64,000 nt of DNA from Shouchella tritolerans (GCF_025770735.1 NZ_JAODPB010000001.1:62001-126000), one strand, 5' to 3'. Positions 43,582 to 53,241 are shown, numbered from the stretch's first letter. Notes: generated by a model from the letters alone, not told the origin. Made by a program: numbers and translations.

Positions 43582-43627
43582 ATTGTAACCGATTTCATTT
43601 TGTTATGTTTAATTGTGCAAACGATTT
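43582..43627. promoter_or_regulatory. Two cre sites (CcpA) upstream of mdxE
   Basis: TGTAACCGATTTCA (43582-43595) and TGCAAACGATTTCA (43614-43627) both fit the degenerate cre consensus TGNAANCGNWNNCA at every position. They lie 32 bases apart, centre to centre, before mdxE and should give strong glucose repression. Confidence 0.75.
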
Positions 43628-43705
43628 CACTGTTGTTTGCGTTCTTGCAAGGCCGGATGCTCCGCCTTGCAGAAAAAACAAAGACCATTTAAGGGGGAAA
43701 AACGA

Positions 43706-44995
43706 GTGAAAAAAGCGACATCTCTTTTATCGTCTGCCGTCTTCATTGTGACGTTGACTGGGTTGCTTACTGCGTGTGGTCCTGATCGCGACGAAGGGAA
43801 TGGCTCAGCAAGTGAGGGTAGTGCAACGCCTGCTAATGGGGGGCAAGACGGAGCAGCACCAGAAAAGCCAGAAGTGTTAACGATGTGGGTCAACGATGAA
43901 GAAGTACAGTTAGATGCTTATGAACAAATTGTAGAAAAGTATGAAGAGGAGACTGGAATTTCCGTAGAGATCACACCGTTTAGTATGCTCGACCAATTGG
44001 AGTCACTTTCCTTAGATGCGGCGGCTGGCGGCGGTCCTGACCTTTTTTATCAACCGAATGATCGACTAGGTGACATTTATTTGCAAGGGTTAGCCGCTGA
44101 GCTTGAGTTAACTTCGGAACAATTAGAAGGCTATACAGAAGGAGCAATTCAAGCATTAAATTATGACGGGGTCCAGCTAGGAATCCCGGCCGTCATTGAA
44201 ACCTATGCTTTGTACTATAATACCGAGCTTGTTCCAGAGGCGCCTAAGACAATAGAAGAGCTAGAGCAAATTGCAGCAGATCTAACGAATGCCAGTGCGG
44301 ATGAATATGGATTTTTATTTGAAGGCACAAACTTTTATTACCTTTATCCGTTTATAGAAGCTTACGGAGGATACGTGTTCGACCAGGATGGTGAAGGCGT
44401 ATATGACACATCCAACATTGGCCTGACAAATGAAGGAACGGTAGAAGGGGCGAGTTTAATTCAATCTTGGTATGAAGCAGGCTACTTACCAGTAGGAATC
44501 ACCGACGATATTATACAAGGCTATTTCCGAGATGGGCAAGTAGGAGCAGTCATTTCAGGACCTTGGAACGTTTCTGAATTCTCAGAGGCGCTTGGCGATC
44601 AATTAGCAGTTGCGCCCCTCCCAACAATTGATGGGAAAAACCTGTCCTCGTATTCAGGGGTAAAAGGTTGGTTAGTGAATGAGTATAGCGAAAATCAATA
44701 TTGGGCAACCGACTTAGCTCTATACATTACAAATCCAGAAAGCGCCCTAACGTACTTTGAAGTAGCAGGGGAATTGCCTGCCCGTACAGACGTGGAGATC
44801 GATGATGAACTGCGGCAACCGTTTTTGCAACAAGCAGAATACGCGGTACCAATGCCGAACATTCCAGCAATGTCATTGGTATGGGATCCGATGGGGGACG
44901 CATTTGAATTTATTTCTCAAGGTGAGGATCCACAGGAAGTGCTAGAAGAAGCAGTGCAACAAATTGCTGATAAGATCGCCCTTCAAGAAAATTAA
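43706..44995 (+). CDS. mdxE: Maltodextrin-binding lipoprotein
   Basis: A 429-residue extracellular binding lipoprotein of the maltose/maltodextrin type, lipobox LLTAC with Cys24, followed by a Gly/Ser/Ala-rich linker. The mature protein has MWVNDEEVQLDAYEQIVEKY, GGGPDLFYQPNDRLG and AVISGPWNVSEF, the pattern of MalE-like proteins. The GTG at 43706 is chosen because AAGGGGGAAA precedes it; the frame upstream to 43613 has no ribosome site. It is the first gene of mdxEFG. Confidence 0.92.
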   Translation: MKKATSLLSSAVFIVTLTGLLTACGPDRDEGNGSASEGSATPANGGQDGAAPEKPEVLTMWVNDEEVQLDAYEQIVEKYEEETGISVEITPFSMLDQLESLSLDAAAGGGPDLFYQPNDRLGDIYLQGLAAELELTSEQLEGYTEGAIQALNYDGVQLGIPAVIETYALYYNTELVPEAPKTIEELEQIAADLTNASADEYGFLFEGTNFYYLYPFIEAYGGYVFDQDGEGVYDTSNIGLTNEGTVEGASLIQSWYEAGYLPVGITDDIIQGYFRDGQVGAVISGPWNVSEFSEALGDQLAVAPLPTIDGKNLSSYSGVKGWLVNEYSENQYWATDLALYITNPESALTYFEVAGELPARTDVEIDDELRQPFLQQAEYAVPMPNIPAMSLVWDPMGDAFEFISQGEDPQEVLEEAVQQIADKIALQEN

Positions 44996-45075
44996 GGTAG
45001 TTTTATGGATGGAGAGCAACCTCTCCATCCACTTGATTTGGCACAGGCCATAGTCATGCAGAGGAGGAAAAAAGA

Positions 45076-46368
45076 ATGAAACTAGAAGTAAGGGAGAGGA
45101 CGGGACGAAATCATCCAAAACGAGCACTCTGTTTGTCCATCATCCCTGGGTTGGGGCAACTGTATAACAGGCGCTACGGAAAAGGGTCGGTTTTTTTCAT
45201 TCTCTTTGCTGCCTTCATCATCGTCTTTTATGACATTTTAAATATTGGTTATTGGGGGATCCTAACGTTAGGGACGTTGGAGAGGGTTGATGATTCGCGG
45301 ATGCTGTTGGCCCAAGGGATCATTGCCCTTATTTTAACGGTTTTTGCTATTGGTTTCTATTTATTCAATTTACGCGATGCATATAAGGATGCAAAACGTA
45401 TTCAACAAGGATGGCGAATACCCTCGCTCCGTGAAAGCTTCCAGCAAGCATGGGACAAAGGGTTTCCGTATTTGCTAGTTGGCCCAGGGCTGGTCTTTTT
45501 AATTTTCACTGTCGTTTTTCCTCTTTTGTTTATGGTCGGGCTTGCTTTTACAAACTATACCCTTTACAATGCCCCACCACGAAACTTGCTTGACTGGGTA
45601 GGGTTTGAAAATTTTGTCCAGCTTGTCACTGTACCGATTTGGCGAGAAACATTTTTTAGCGTCTTTTCGTGGACGTTAATTTGGACATTTGTCGCTACCA
45701 CATGCCAAGTTGGGCTAGGCTTATTATTAGCGATTATGGTTAACGATCCACGAATTAAGTTTAAAAAATTCATTCGTACGATCCTTATCCTCCCATGGGC
45801 TGTGCCCGCCTTTGTGACCATTTTAATTTTTTCAGCGATGTTTAACGACAATTTTGGTGCAATTAATCGGGACATTTTCATTCCTTTGTTTGGCCACGGT
45901 TTTCCTTGGCTGACCGATCCTTTTTGGGCACGGTTTGCGCTAATTATGATTCAAACATGGCTCGGCTTTCCGTTCGTATTTGCTTTGTTCACCGGTGTTC
46001 TGCAAAGCATTTCGAGCGATTGGTATGAAGCTGCGGATATGGACGGAGCCAATCGTTGGCAAAAATTTCGTCATATTACGCTGCCACACCTTTTATTTGC
46101 CACCGCGCCACTACTGATCATGCAATATACAGGAAACTTTAACAACTTCTCGATCATTTACTTATTTAACCAAGGGGGACCGCCGATTCGTGGGCAAAAC
46201 GCTGGCGGCACCGATATTTTGATTTCATGGGTGTACAGTCTCACGTTTGAGAACTCCCAGTACAGTATGGCTGCCGCAATTTCGATTATCATTGGTTTGA
46301 TTGTAGCGGGCTTTGCTTTGTTCCAGTTCAGACGAAGCCGCTCATTTAAAGAGGAGGGGAGCATCTAA
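45076..46368 (+). CDS. mdxF: Maltodextrin ABC transporter permease
   Basis: A 430-residue permease with about eight helices. The first 130 residues form an extra N-terminal membrane region (PGLGQLYNRRYGKGSVFF), as in B. subtilis MdxF and other MalF-type subunits; the core carries the EAA loop YEAADMDGANRWQKFRHITLP. GAGGAGG precedes the ATG. The stop shares a base with the mdxG start. The ATPase is not encoded here, so a shared one such as MsmX elsewhere probably powers it. Confidence 0.93.
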   Translation: MKLEVRERTGRNHPKRALCLSIIPGLGQLYNRRYGKGSVFFILFAAFIIVFYDILNIGYWGILTLGTLERVDDSRMLLAQGIIALILTVFAIGFYLFNLRDAYKDAKRIQQGWRIPSLRESFQQAWDKGFPYLLVGPGLVFLIFTVVFPLLFMVGLAFTNYTLYNAPPRNLLDWVGFENFVQLVTVPIWRETFFSVFSWTLIWTFVATTCQVGLGLLLAIMVNDPRIKFKKFIRTILILPWAVPAFVTILIFSAMFNDNFGAINRDIFIPLFGHGFPWLTDPFWARFALIMIQTWLGFPFVFALFTGVLQSISSDWYEAADMDGANRWQKFRHITLPHLLFATAPLLIMQYTGNFNNFSIIYLFNQGGPPIRGQNAGGTDILISWVYSLTFENSQYSMAAAISIIIGLIVAGFALFQFRRSRSFKEEGSI

Positions 46369-47210
46369 TGAATAAAAAGCAAAAGTCAAGGCTCGAAGTG
46401 ACTGCCATTTACCTGTTTTTGCTTATTATGGGCGTCATCATTCTTTACCCTCTTCTGTGGACGATCGGGCTGTCGTTTAACCCTGGGACGAGTTTACACT
46501 CTTCGAAAATGATTCCAGAAACAATTTCGTTGCGCCATTACGAATGGTTGTTCTTTGATCCGCGCAGCAATTATGTGCAGTGGTATAAAAACACGCTCAT
46601 TGTCGCCAGTATTACATCTTTATGTGCAACATTTCTTGTCGCCTTAACGGCTTATGCCTTTTCCCGTTATCGCTTTGTTGGGCGGACCCATGGGCTGTAT
46701 GCGTTTTTATTATTACAAATGTTCCCTGTCATGATGGCGATGGTTGCCCTGTATATTTTATTAAATACTGTCCAATTGCTTGATACACTTCTTGGGCTTA
46801 TCCTTATCTATGTGGGAACCTCGATTCCGATGAACGCGTTTCTGGTGAAAGGTTATTTTGATACCATTCCCCGTGATTTGGATGAATCGGCGAAGTTAGA
46901 CGGTGCTGGCCATTTTCGTATTTTCTTCACGATCATGCTTCCCCTTGCGAAGCCGATTTTAGCAGTGGTGGCGCTCTTTAATTTCATGTCGCCGTTCATG
47001 GACTTTATTTTGCCACGAATTATTTTACGGAGCCCGGAAAATTATACGCTCGCGTTAGGGTTGTTCAATTTTGTCAGTGATCAATTTGCAAACAACTTTA
47101 CACGCTTTGCTGCAGGTTCTGTACTCATTGCGGTGCCAATCGCCGCTGTGTTCTTATTTTTGCAGCGTTATTTGATTACAGGCTTGTCTTCTGGCGCGAC
47201 GAAAGGGTAA
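46368..47210 (+). CDS. mdxG: Maltodextrin ABC transporter permease
   Basis: A 280-residue MalG-type permease with six helices and the EAA loop DLDESAKLDGAGHFRIFFTIML. Its ATG overlaps the mdxF stop (TAATG), with GAGGGGAG upstream. It forms the channel with MdxF. No ATPase gene follows; a terminator separates it from the LacI-type regulator. Confidence 0.93.
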   Translation: MNKKQKSRLEVTAIYLFLLIMGVIILYPLLWTIGLSFNPGTSLHSSKMIPETISLRHYEWLFFDPRSNYVQWYKNTLIVASITSLCATFLVALTAYAFSRYRFVGRTHGLYAFLLLQMFPVMMAMVALYILLNTVQLLDTLLGLILIYVGTSIPMNAFLVKGYFDTIPRDLDESAKLDGAGHFRIFFTIMLPLAKPILAVVALFNFMSPFMDFILPRIILRSPENYTLALGLFNFVSDQFANNFTRFAAGSVLIAVPIAAVFLFLQRYLITGLSSGATKG

Positions 47211-47278
47211 GGAAAGCGTATACCAAACATGTTGATCAAGTTCTACAGTAGACAAATACGAGCCGTTCATTCAATATA

Positions 47279-47332
47279 AAGGCAGGAAGGGCTACTGCGC
47301 CATCGTGTAGTGCCGCTCCTGCCTTGTTTTGT
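47279..47332 (+). terminator. Terminator between mdxG and mdxR
   Basis: AAGGCAGGA and TCCTGCCTT are the outer arms of a long imperfect hairpin, followed by TGTTTTGTT. Confidence 0.65.
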
Positions 47333-47352
47333 TAAGAAAAGGGGGAAAACGA

Positions 47353-48390
47353 GTGGGTGTTACGATCAAAGATGTTGCCAAAAAAGCAAATGTTGCCCCT
47401 TCTACCGTGTCACGGGTGATCGCGAACAATCCAAAAATCAGCGCAAAGACAAAAGCGAAAGTCCAGGCGGTAATGGAAGAGTTAGGCTACTACCCAAATG
47501 TAAACGCCAGAAACCTTGTGAACAACCGCACAAATGTTGTCGGCATTATTATGCCAAGTGTTTCTTACGCGCCGTTTCAAAATCCGTTTTTTCCGGAAGT
47601 GTTAAGAGGCATCACAGCACAAGCGAATGAGAAAAAATACGGTTTGTATTTATCGACTGCGCAAACCGATAAAGGCATTTTAGAAGAAGTCATCGAAATG
47701 TACTATACACGCCGCGTCGACGGGATGATTTTGCTGTATTCAACCGTCTCTGACCCAATCATCGAGTTTTTGCTGGAAAAAGCATTTCCTTTTGTCGTTG
47801 TTGGCCAACCGCCTGAAACGTTGTCCGGCCAAGTTTCTTATGTAAACAATGACAATGTCAAAGCCGCAAAAATGGTGACCGAATATTTGCTGCTTTTAAA
47901 ACATGAGCGGATTGCTTTTATTGGCGGTCGCGAAGAAGCATATGTAACGCTAGACCGCAAGAAAGGGTATATAGAAGCGTTAGAGGAAGCAGGAATGACG
48001 CCAGATGACTCTTACGTCGTCCACCATGATGAAATTTTTGAGGGCGGCGAACAAGCGGTTATTGAACTGATGTCACGAAAACATCCTCCTACAGCCATGA
48101 TCGTAATGGATGACTTAATGGCACTGGGCGTGCTGCGCATGTTATTTAACATGAATATTTCCGTGCCTAATGAGGTGTCTGTTGTGAGCTTCAACAATGT
48201 GTTAATGGCAGAGCTGGCGACACCACCGCTGACAACACTTGATATCCATATTCATGAACTTGGCTACCGGGCCGCTGAACTTTTGCAAAAACGGATAGCC
48301 GATCCTGAGGCTCCGGCGGAAAAGAGGATTATTAGCCACAAATTGATCCGCCGGGAAACAAGTGCTGTCTACTCGGGAGAACGACAGTAG
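47353..48390 (+). CDS. mdxR: LacI family regulator of maltodextrin use
   Basis: A 345-residue LacI/GalR regulator: N-terminal helix-turn-helix VTIKDVAKKANVAPSTVSRVI, hinge region, then a periplasmic-binding-protein-like sensor domain. The GTG at 47353 follows AAAAGGGGGAAAA. Position after mdxEFG and the similarity in layout to B. subtilis YvdE/MdxR suggest it binds the palindrome at 43506-43517 and responds to maltose or maltodextrin. In B. subtilis mdxR lies on the other side of the cluster. Confidence 0.88.
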   Translation: MGVTIKDVAKKANVAPSTVSRVIANNPKISAKTKAKVQAVMEELGYYPNVNARNLVNNRTNVVGIIMPSVSYAPFQNPFFPEVLRGITAQANEKKYGLYLSTAQTDKGILEEVIEMYYTRRVDGMILLYSTVSDPIIEFLLEKAFPFVVVGQPPETLSGQVSYVNNDNVKAAKMVTEYLLLLKHERIAFIGGREEAYVTLDRKKGYIEALEEAGMTPDDSYVVHHDEIFEGGEQAVIELMSRKHPPTAMIVMDDLMALGVLRMLFNMNISVPNEVSVVSFNNVLMAELATPPLTTLDIHIHELGYRAAELLQKRIADPEAPAEKRIISHKLIRRETSAVYSGERQ

Positions 48391-48451
48391 CTCCCGAGTG
48401 GCTATAGCTCGGGAACGTATTTGGGTATTTGTTTGCAACATGGACAGTGTA

Positions 48452-48483
48452 TGATAACGCTTTCAACAAATATATGTTATAGT
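48452..48483 (+). promoter_or_regulatory. cre site and -10 box upstream of the fatty-acid carrier
   Basis: TGATAACGCTTTCA (48452-48465) fits cre at 13 of 14 positions. TATAGT at 48478-48483 is a good -10; the -35 region overlaps the cre site and is weak, so an activator could be needed or CcpA could repress here. Confidence 0.5.
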
Positions 48484-48526
48484 AAATGCATAGAATCGAT
48501 CTTTCCGCGAAAGGAGGGCGCTATGC

Positions 48527-49846
48527 TTGTTTGCGGCCGTTACTAGGTGGTTTGACCGCATCGTGCAGCGCTATTTGCCAGATGCCTTTTTGTTTGCGGT
48601 ATTGTTAACCGTTCTTGTTTTTATATTGGGCGTGTTTGTTACAGATGCTTCGCCTGTACAAATGGTTGATTATTGGGGCTCTGGCTTTTGGGATTTGCTT
48701 TCCTTTACGATGCAAATGGCGCTTATTGTTGTAACCGGTTACATTTTGGCGAATACACCGCTGTTTAAGCGCCTATTATCAACGTTGGCAGTATTGGCAA
48801 AAACGCCAGGCCAGGCAATTGTGCTTGTAACGTTTGTGGCCAGCATTGCTTGTCTGATCAATTATGGCTTTGGCCTTGTTGTCGGCGCGCTTTTTGCCAG
48901 GCACGTTGTTCGCCAAGTACCAAGCGTCGACTATCGTATACTGGTGGCGGCTGCCTACAGCGGTTTTCTTGTATGGCATGGGGGATTATCGGCTTCTATC
49001 CCTCTTACAATTGCAACAGAGGACCACTTTTTGGCAGATGTAATGGGGATGATTCCGATTGCCGATACATTGCTGTCTCCGGCCAACCTTTTTATTGTGG
49101 GCGCTTTCTTAATTAGCTTGCCTGTCGTGAATTATTTTCTTCTCAAAACGTCGACTTCTTCTCATACAGTCGACATAGCTCTATTTGCTGAAGAAGAACG
49201 CGAGGAAGCGGCGACTGTTGCAGAAACACCAGCGGAAAAGTTGGAAAATAGTCAATGGGTGTCACTTGCAATTGCCCTGCTTGGATTAACGTATGTCGTG
49301 TTTTATTTCATTAAAAACGGCCTTGACTTGAACATTAATATTGTCAATTTTATGTTTTTATTCTTGGGCCTTTTATGCCATCGTACGCCAAGGCGCTTTT
49401 TAACAGCAGTTGGCGAAGGCGTTAAAAATGCCGGAGGCATTATGATTCAATTCCCATTTTATGCTGGCATTATGGGAATGATGGTTGGCTCAGGGCTGTC
49501 CGAACAGCTTTCCCTTTGGTTTGTCTCGATTTCAACAGCAGAAACGCTCCCGCTATGGTCGTTTCTTAGCGCAGGTTTGCTTAACATGTTTGTCCCTTCT
49601 GGTGGGGGGCAATGGGCTGTTCAAGGCGCGGTTATGATTCCGGCAACACTGGAACTTGGCGCTGATATGGCGAAAACAGCTATGGCTGTCGCTTGGGGGG
49701 ATGCGTGGACGAACATGATCCAACCATTTTGGGCCTTGCCATTATTAGCGATCGCAGGCTTGAAAGTCCGTGACATTATGGGCTTTTGTGTCATATTGCT
49801 TTTTTGGGCATTTGTGCCAATTTCCATTGGCCTAATGTTTTTTTAA
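48527..49846 (+). CDS. atoE: Short-chain fatty acid transporter, AtoE family
   Basis: A 439-residue membrane carrier with about 11-12 helices. The N-terminus RIVQRYLPDAFLFAVLL and FWDLLSFTMQMALIVVTGYILA closely follow E. coli AtoE, and GLLNMFVPSGGGQWAVQGA is the family hallmark. It probably imports acetoacetate, butyrate or similar acids. The TTG start is fixed by the family N-terminus and by AAGGAGGG eight bases upstream, although an out-of-frame ATG lies between them. The CoA transferase genes follow directly. Confidence 0.9.
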   Translation: MFAAVTRWFDRIVQRYLPDAFLFAVLLTVLVFILGVFVTDASPVQMVDYWGSGFWDLLSFTMQMALIVVTGYILANTPLFKRLLSTLAVLAKTPGQAIVLVTFVASIACLINYGFGLVVGALFARHVVRQVPSVDYRILVAAAYSGFLVWHGGLSASIPLTIATEDHFLADVMGMIPIADTLLSPANLFIVGAFLISLPVVNYFLLKTSTSSHTVDIALFAEEEREEAATVAETPAEKLENSQWVSLAIALLGLTYVVFYFIKNGLDLNINIVNFMFLFLGLLCHRTPRRFLTAVGEGVKNAGGIMIQFPFYAGIMGMMVGSGLSEQLSLWFVSISTAETLPLWSFLSAGLLNMFVPSGGGQWAVQGAVMIPATLELGADMAKTAMAVAWGDAWTNMIQPFWALPLLAIAGLKVRDIMGFCVILLFWAFVPISIGLMFF

Positions 49847-49888
49847 ACCTCATGGGTGCATAAACATATTGCAGGGGAGGATGAAAAG

Positions 49889-50602
49889 ATGAATAAAATC
49901 ATTCCGACGACAGAGAAAGCAATGGCGTTTATCAAAGACGGTTCCACTTTAGTAGTAGGCGGCTTCGGGTTATGCGGTATCCCCGAGCATTTAATCGCCG
50001 CTGTGAAAAACAGTGGCGCCTCCAACTTGACGGTTGTCAGCAACAATTGCGGCGTCGACGATTTTGGCCTTGGACAACTGCTTGAAAACAAGCAAATTAA
50101 CAAAATGGTCGCCTCTTATGTAGGGGAAAACAAACGGTTTGAACAGCAATTTTTAAACGGCGAACTGGAAGTTGAACTTGTGCCTCAAGGGACGCTCGCT
50201 GAGCGGCTTCGAGCAGGTGGCGCTGGCATTCCCGCTTTTTATACAGCAACAGGCGTCGATACACCAGTCGCTGAAGGAAAAGAAGAGAAAACGTTTGACG
50301 GCAAGCGATATATTATGGAACGTGGCATTGTTGGTGACGTTGCTTTAGTAAAAGCGTGGAAAGCAGACCCATTTGGCAACCTCGTTTACCGGAAGACTTC
50401 ACGCAACTTCAATCCACTCGTAGCAGCTGCTGGCAAAGTAACGATTGTCGAGGTAGAGGAACTCGTCGAATTGGGCGAACTTGACCCAGACCAGATCCAT
50501 ACTCCAGGCATCTATGTGCAGCATATCTTTGTCGGTGATTCCTTTGAAAAACGGATTGAGCGTCGCACTGTGGCAACGGTGGAAGGAGGGAACGGACAAT
50601 GA
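49889..50602 (+). CDS. scoA: 3-oxoacid CoA-transferase subunit A
   Basis: A 237-residue alpha subunit of a family I CoA transferase that moves CoA between succinyl-CoA (or acetyl-CoA) and acetoacetate-type acids. GGFGLCGIPEHLI is the family glycine-rich motif, and GTLAERLRAGGAGIPAFYT the second. The start at 49889 follows GGGGAGG; an upstream ATG at 49856 lacks a site. It overlaps subunit B by four bases. Confidence 0.93.
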   Translation: MNKIIPTTEKAMAFIKDGSTLVVGGFGLCGIPEHLIAAVKNSGASNLTVVSNNCGVDDFGLGQLLENKQINKMVASYVGENKRFEQQFLNGELEVELVPQGTLAERLRAGGAGIPAFYTATGVDTPVAEGKEEKTFDGKRYIMERGIVGDVALVKAWKADPFGNLVYRKTSRNFNPLVAAAGKVTIVEVEELVELGELDPDQIHTPGIYVQHIFVGDSFEKRIERRTVATVEGGNGQ

Positions 50603-51240
50603 AAGAAACAAGAAAACGCATTTTGAACAGGGCGGCAAAAGAAGTAAAAGACGGGATGTGCGTCAATTTAGGCATCGGCATGCCGACACTCATCGCCAAT
50701 ATCATTCCAGCCGATGTCCACGTCATGCTCCAGTCGGAAAATGGCTTGCTAGGGATTGGCGCTTATCCGACAGAGGAAGAAGTTGATCCCGACTTAATTA
50801 ACGCTGGCAAAGAGACGGTGACGGCAAAGGTAGGCGCTTCTTACTTTGACAGTGCCGAATCGTTTGCGATGATTCGCGGCGGTCATATTGACTTGGCGAT
50901 ACTAGGAGGCATGGAAGTCGCCGAAAATGGCGACTTGGCCAATTGGATGATTCCAGGGAAAATGGTGAAAGGAATGGGCGGCGCCATGGATTTGGTGCAA
51001 GGCGCCAAGAAAACGGTCGTCATTATGGACCACACCAATAAATATGGAGAAACGAAAGTGAAAAAGGCCTGTACATTGCCTCTAACCGGCAAAGGGATTG
51101 TCGATTTGCTAATTACGGAATTAGCCGTCTTCGAATTTAAGGACGGCACAATGACATTGACCGAATTGCAAGAAGGCGTATCGTTAGAAGAAGTACAAGA
51201 AAAAACGGAAGCGTCTTTTCAAGTCGCATTAAAGGTGTAG
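50599..51240 (+). CDS. scoB: 3-oxoacid CoA-transferase subunit B
   Basis: A 213-residue beta subunit. SENGLLGIGAYP carries the catalytic Glu that forms the glutamyl-CoA intermediate; GGHIDLAILGGMEV and MGGAMDLVQGAKK are other conserved segments. ATGA overlap with subunit A. Together with AtoE it forms an uptake-and-activation module for acetoacetate or short-chain acids; the thiolase is not in the window. A terminator follows. Confidence 0.94.
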   Translation: MKETRKRILNRAAKEVKDGMCVNLGIGMPTLIANIIPADVHVMLQSENGLLGIGAYPTEEEVDPDLINAGKETVTAKVGASYFDSAESFAMIRGGHIDLAILGGMEVAENGDLANWMIPGKMVKGMGGAMDLVQGAKKTVVIMDHTNKYGETKVKKACTLPLTGKGIVDLLITELAVFEFKDGTMTLTELQEGVSLEEVQEKTEASFQVALKV

Positions 51241-51246
51241 TAAGCA

Positions 51247-51274
51247 GGCGAAGCCAACAGCTTCGCCATTTTTT
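51247..51274 (+). terminator. Terminator after scoB
   Basis: GGCGAAGC and GCTTCGCC with a five-base loop, followed by ATTTTTT. Confidence 0.85.
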
Positions 51275-51376
51275 CGCCTTATTCTCTCAGTTGACCTGTT
51301 TGTTCGTTTTGCCCATAATGGCAGTAAGAGACTGAAGAAAGGAAGAAGCTTACATAGGGCTTCAAAGGTGGCGGTT

Positions 51377-53203
51377 ATGTACGAGAACTTAGAAGAATGC
51401 ATTCTTGATTTGGAAAAACATGGCCACCTCGTCCGCATTCAAGAAGAGGTGGACCCGTATTTGGAAATGGCGGCGATTCAAAGGCGCCTTTATCGAGAGG
51501 GCGGGCCCGCTGTGTTATTTGAACGGGTAAAAGGATCGAAGTACCGTGCTGTAGCCAATTTATTCGGGACAATGGAACGGAGCAAGTTCTTGTTCCGCAA
51601 AAATTGGCACAAAGTCGAACAAGTCATCGCATTGCGCGATGATCCGATGAAAGCGGCTAAACGCCCCCTTCAACAGATCGGCAACGGTTTATCCGCTTTA
51701 AAAGCGCTGCCAATGCGGAAACCTGGCCTCAATGGCTCACAACTTGAAGAGATTTCTCTTTCGGACATCCCTTTTGTCCATTCATGGCCAGATGATGGCG
51801 GCGCATTTGTCACACTTCCGCAAGTGTACAGCGAGGACCCAGATAAGCCAGGGTTGATGAACGCCAATTTAGGAATGTACCGTGTTCAATTGAATGGAAA
51901 CGACTATGAGCCAAATAAAGAAATTGGGCTCCATTATCAAATCCAGCGGGGCATTGGCGTCCACCAGACGAAGGCGTCGAAGCGAGGCGAACCGCTAAAA
52001 GTCAGCATTTTTATTGGCGGTCCACCGGCGCACACATTGTCAGCAGTGATGCCACTGCCAGAGGGCTTAAGCGAAATGCTGTTTGCTGGATTGCTGGCTG
52101 GACGCCGCTTCCGATACGGCTATGTTGATGGCTATGCTGTTAGCCATGATGCTGACTTTGTGATTACAGGGGACATTTATCCAAATGAAACGAAGCCAGA
52201 AGGCCCGTTTGGCGACCATTTAGGTTATTATAGTTTGACGCACCCGTTTCCAGTAATGAAAGTCCATAAAGTCTATGCCCGTAAAAACGCAATTTATCCA
52301 TTTACAGTAGTGGGCCGACCGCCACAAGAGGATACGACATTTGGCGCATTGATCCATGAACTTACTGGAGACGCAGTCACACAGGAATTGCCTGGCGTTA
52401 AAGAAGTCCATGCGGTAGACGCAGCCGGTGTCCACCCACTCCTGTTTGCGATTGGCAGCGAGCGATATACACCGTACCAAAAAGTGAAACAGCCGATGGA
52501 ATTGTTGACGATAGCCAATGCGATTCTCGGCTTTGGCCAACTTAGTTTAGCAAAGTATTTATTTATTACCGCAGAAAAGGACGAGCCGATTAGCACCCAT
52601 GACGAAGCTACTTTCCTCCAATATATTTTGGAACGAATTGATTTGCGCCGCGACATTCATTTTCAAACCAACACGACAATCGATACGCTTGATTATAGTG
52701 GAACAGGGTTAAATAGCGGAAGCAAAGTGGTGCTTGCTGCTTACGGTGAAAAGTTGCGTGAGCTATGTACGGCCATCCCTGCAGAACTTGATGAATGTGA
52801 CAAGATCAGGAAAGTACGCTACGTAATGCCAGGCGTAGTCGCGATTGAAACGACCGCTTTTTCCAATTATGAGCAAGCTGAGCAAGAATTAAACGGGTTA
52901 ACTGCTGCGATCGCTAAGAAAAGCTCCCTGCCAAGCTGTCCGCTTCTAGTCCTATGTGATGACAGTGAGTTTGTGAGCGCATCGCTTGCCAACTTTTTAT
53001 GGGTGACGTTTACCCGCAGCAACCCTTCTCATGACACGTATGGCATCAATTCGTTTATTGAGCATAAACACTGGGGATGCGATGCGTTAATCATTGATGC
53101 GAGAAAAAAAGGGCACCATGCGCCGCCGTTAGTCGAAGATGAAGCAGTTGAAAAGCGTGTCGATCGCTTTTTTCAAGCTGGCGGCCCTCTAGCCCATTCA
53201 TAG
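51377..53203 (+). CDS. UbiD family decarboxylase
   Basis: A 608-residue member of the UbiD family, which uses prenylated FMN to decarboxylate (or carboxylate) unsaturated and aromatic acids. NETKPEGPFGDHLGYYSLTH contains the active-site Glu and the cofactor-site region; VVGRPPQEDTTFG follows. It is longer than B. subtilis BsdC (473 residues) and close to the roughly 600-residue UbiD members linked to menaquinone synthesis by the futalosine route in other bacteria. ATG at 51377 is preferred over GTG at 51368. The UbiX-type flavin prenyltransferase is not in this window. Function is unassigned. Confidence 0.85.
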   Translation: MYENLEECILDLEKHGHLVRIQEEVDPYLEMAAIQRRLYREGGPAVLFERVKGSKYRAVANLFGTMERSKFLFRKNWHKVEQVIALRDDPMKAAKRPLQQIGNGLSALKALPMRKPGLNGSQLEEISLSDIPFVHSWPDDGGAFVTLPQVYSEDPDKPGLMNANLGMYRVQLNGNDYEPNKEIGLHYQIQRGIGVHQTKASKRGEPLKVSIFIGGPPAHTLSAVMPLPEGLSEMLFAGLLAGRRFRYGYVDGYAVSHDADFVITGDIYPNETKPEGPFGDHLGYYSLTHPFPVMKVHKVYARKNAIYPFTVVGRPPQEDTTFGALIHELTGDAVTQELPGVKEVHAVDAAGVHPLLFAIGSERYTPYQKVKQPMELLTIANAILGFGQLSLAKYLFITAEKDEPISTHDEATFLQYILERIDLRRDIHFQTNTTIDTLDYSGTGLNSGSKVVLAAYGEKLRELCTAIPAELDECDKIRKVRYVMPGVVAIETTAFSNYEQAEQELNGLTAAIAKKSSLPSCPLLVLCDDSEFVSASLANFLWVTFTRSNPSHDTYGINSFIEHKHWGCDALIIDARKKGHHAPPLVEDEAVEKRVDRFFQAGGPLAHS

Positions 53204-53241
53204 AGACATTAGAAAAAAGGTGTCGACAAGTCGACAGTTTG

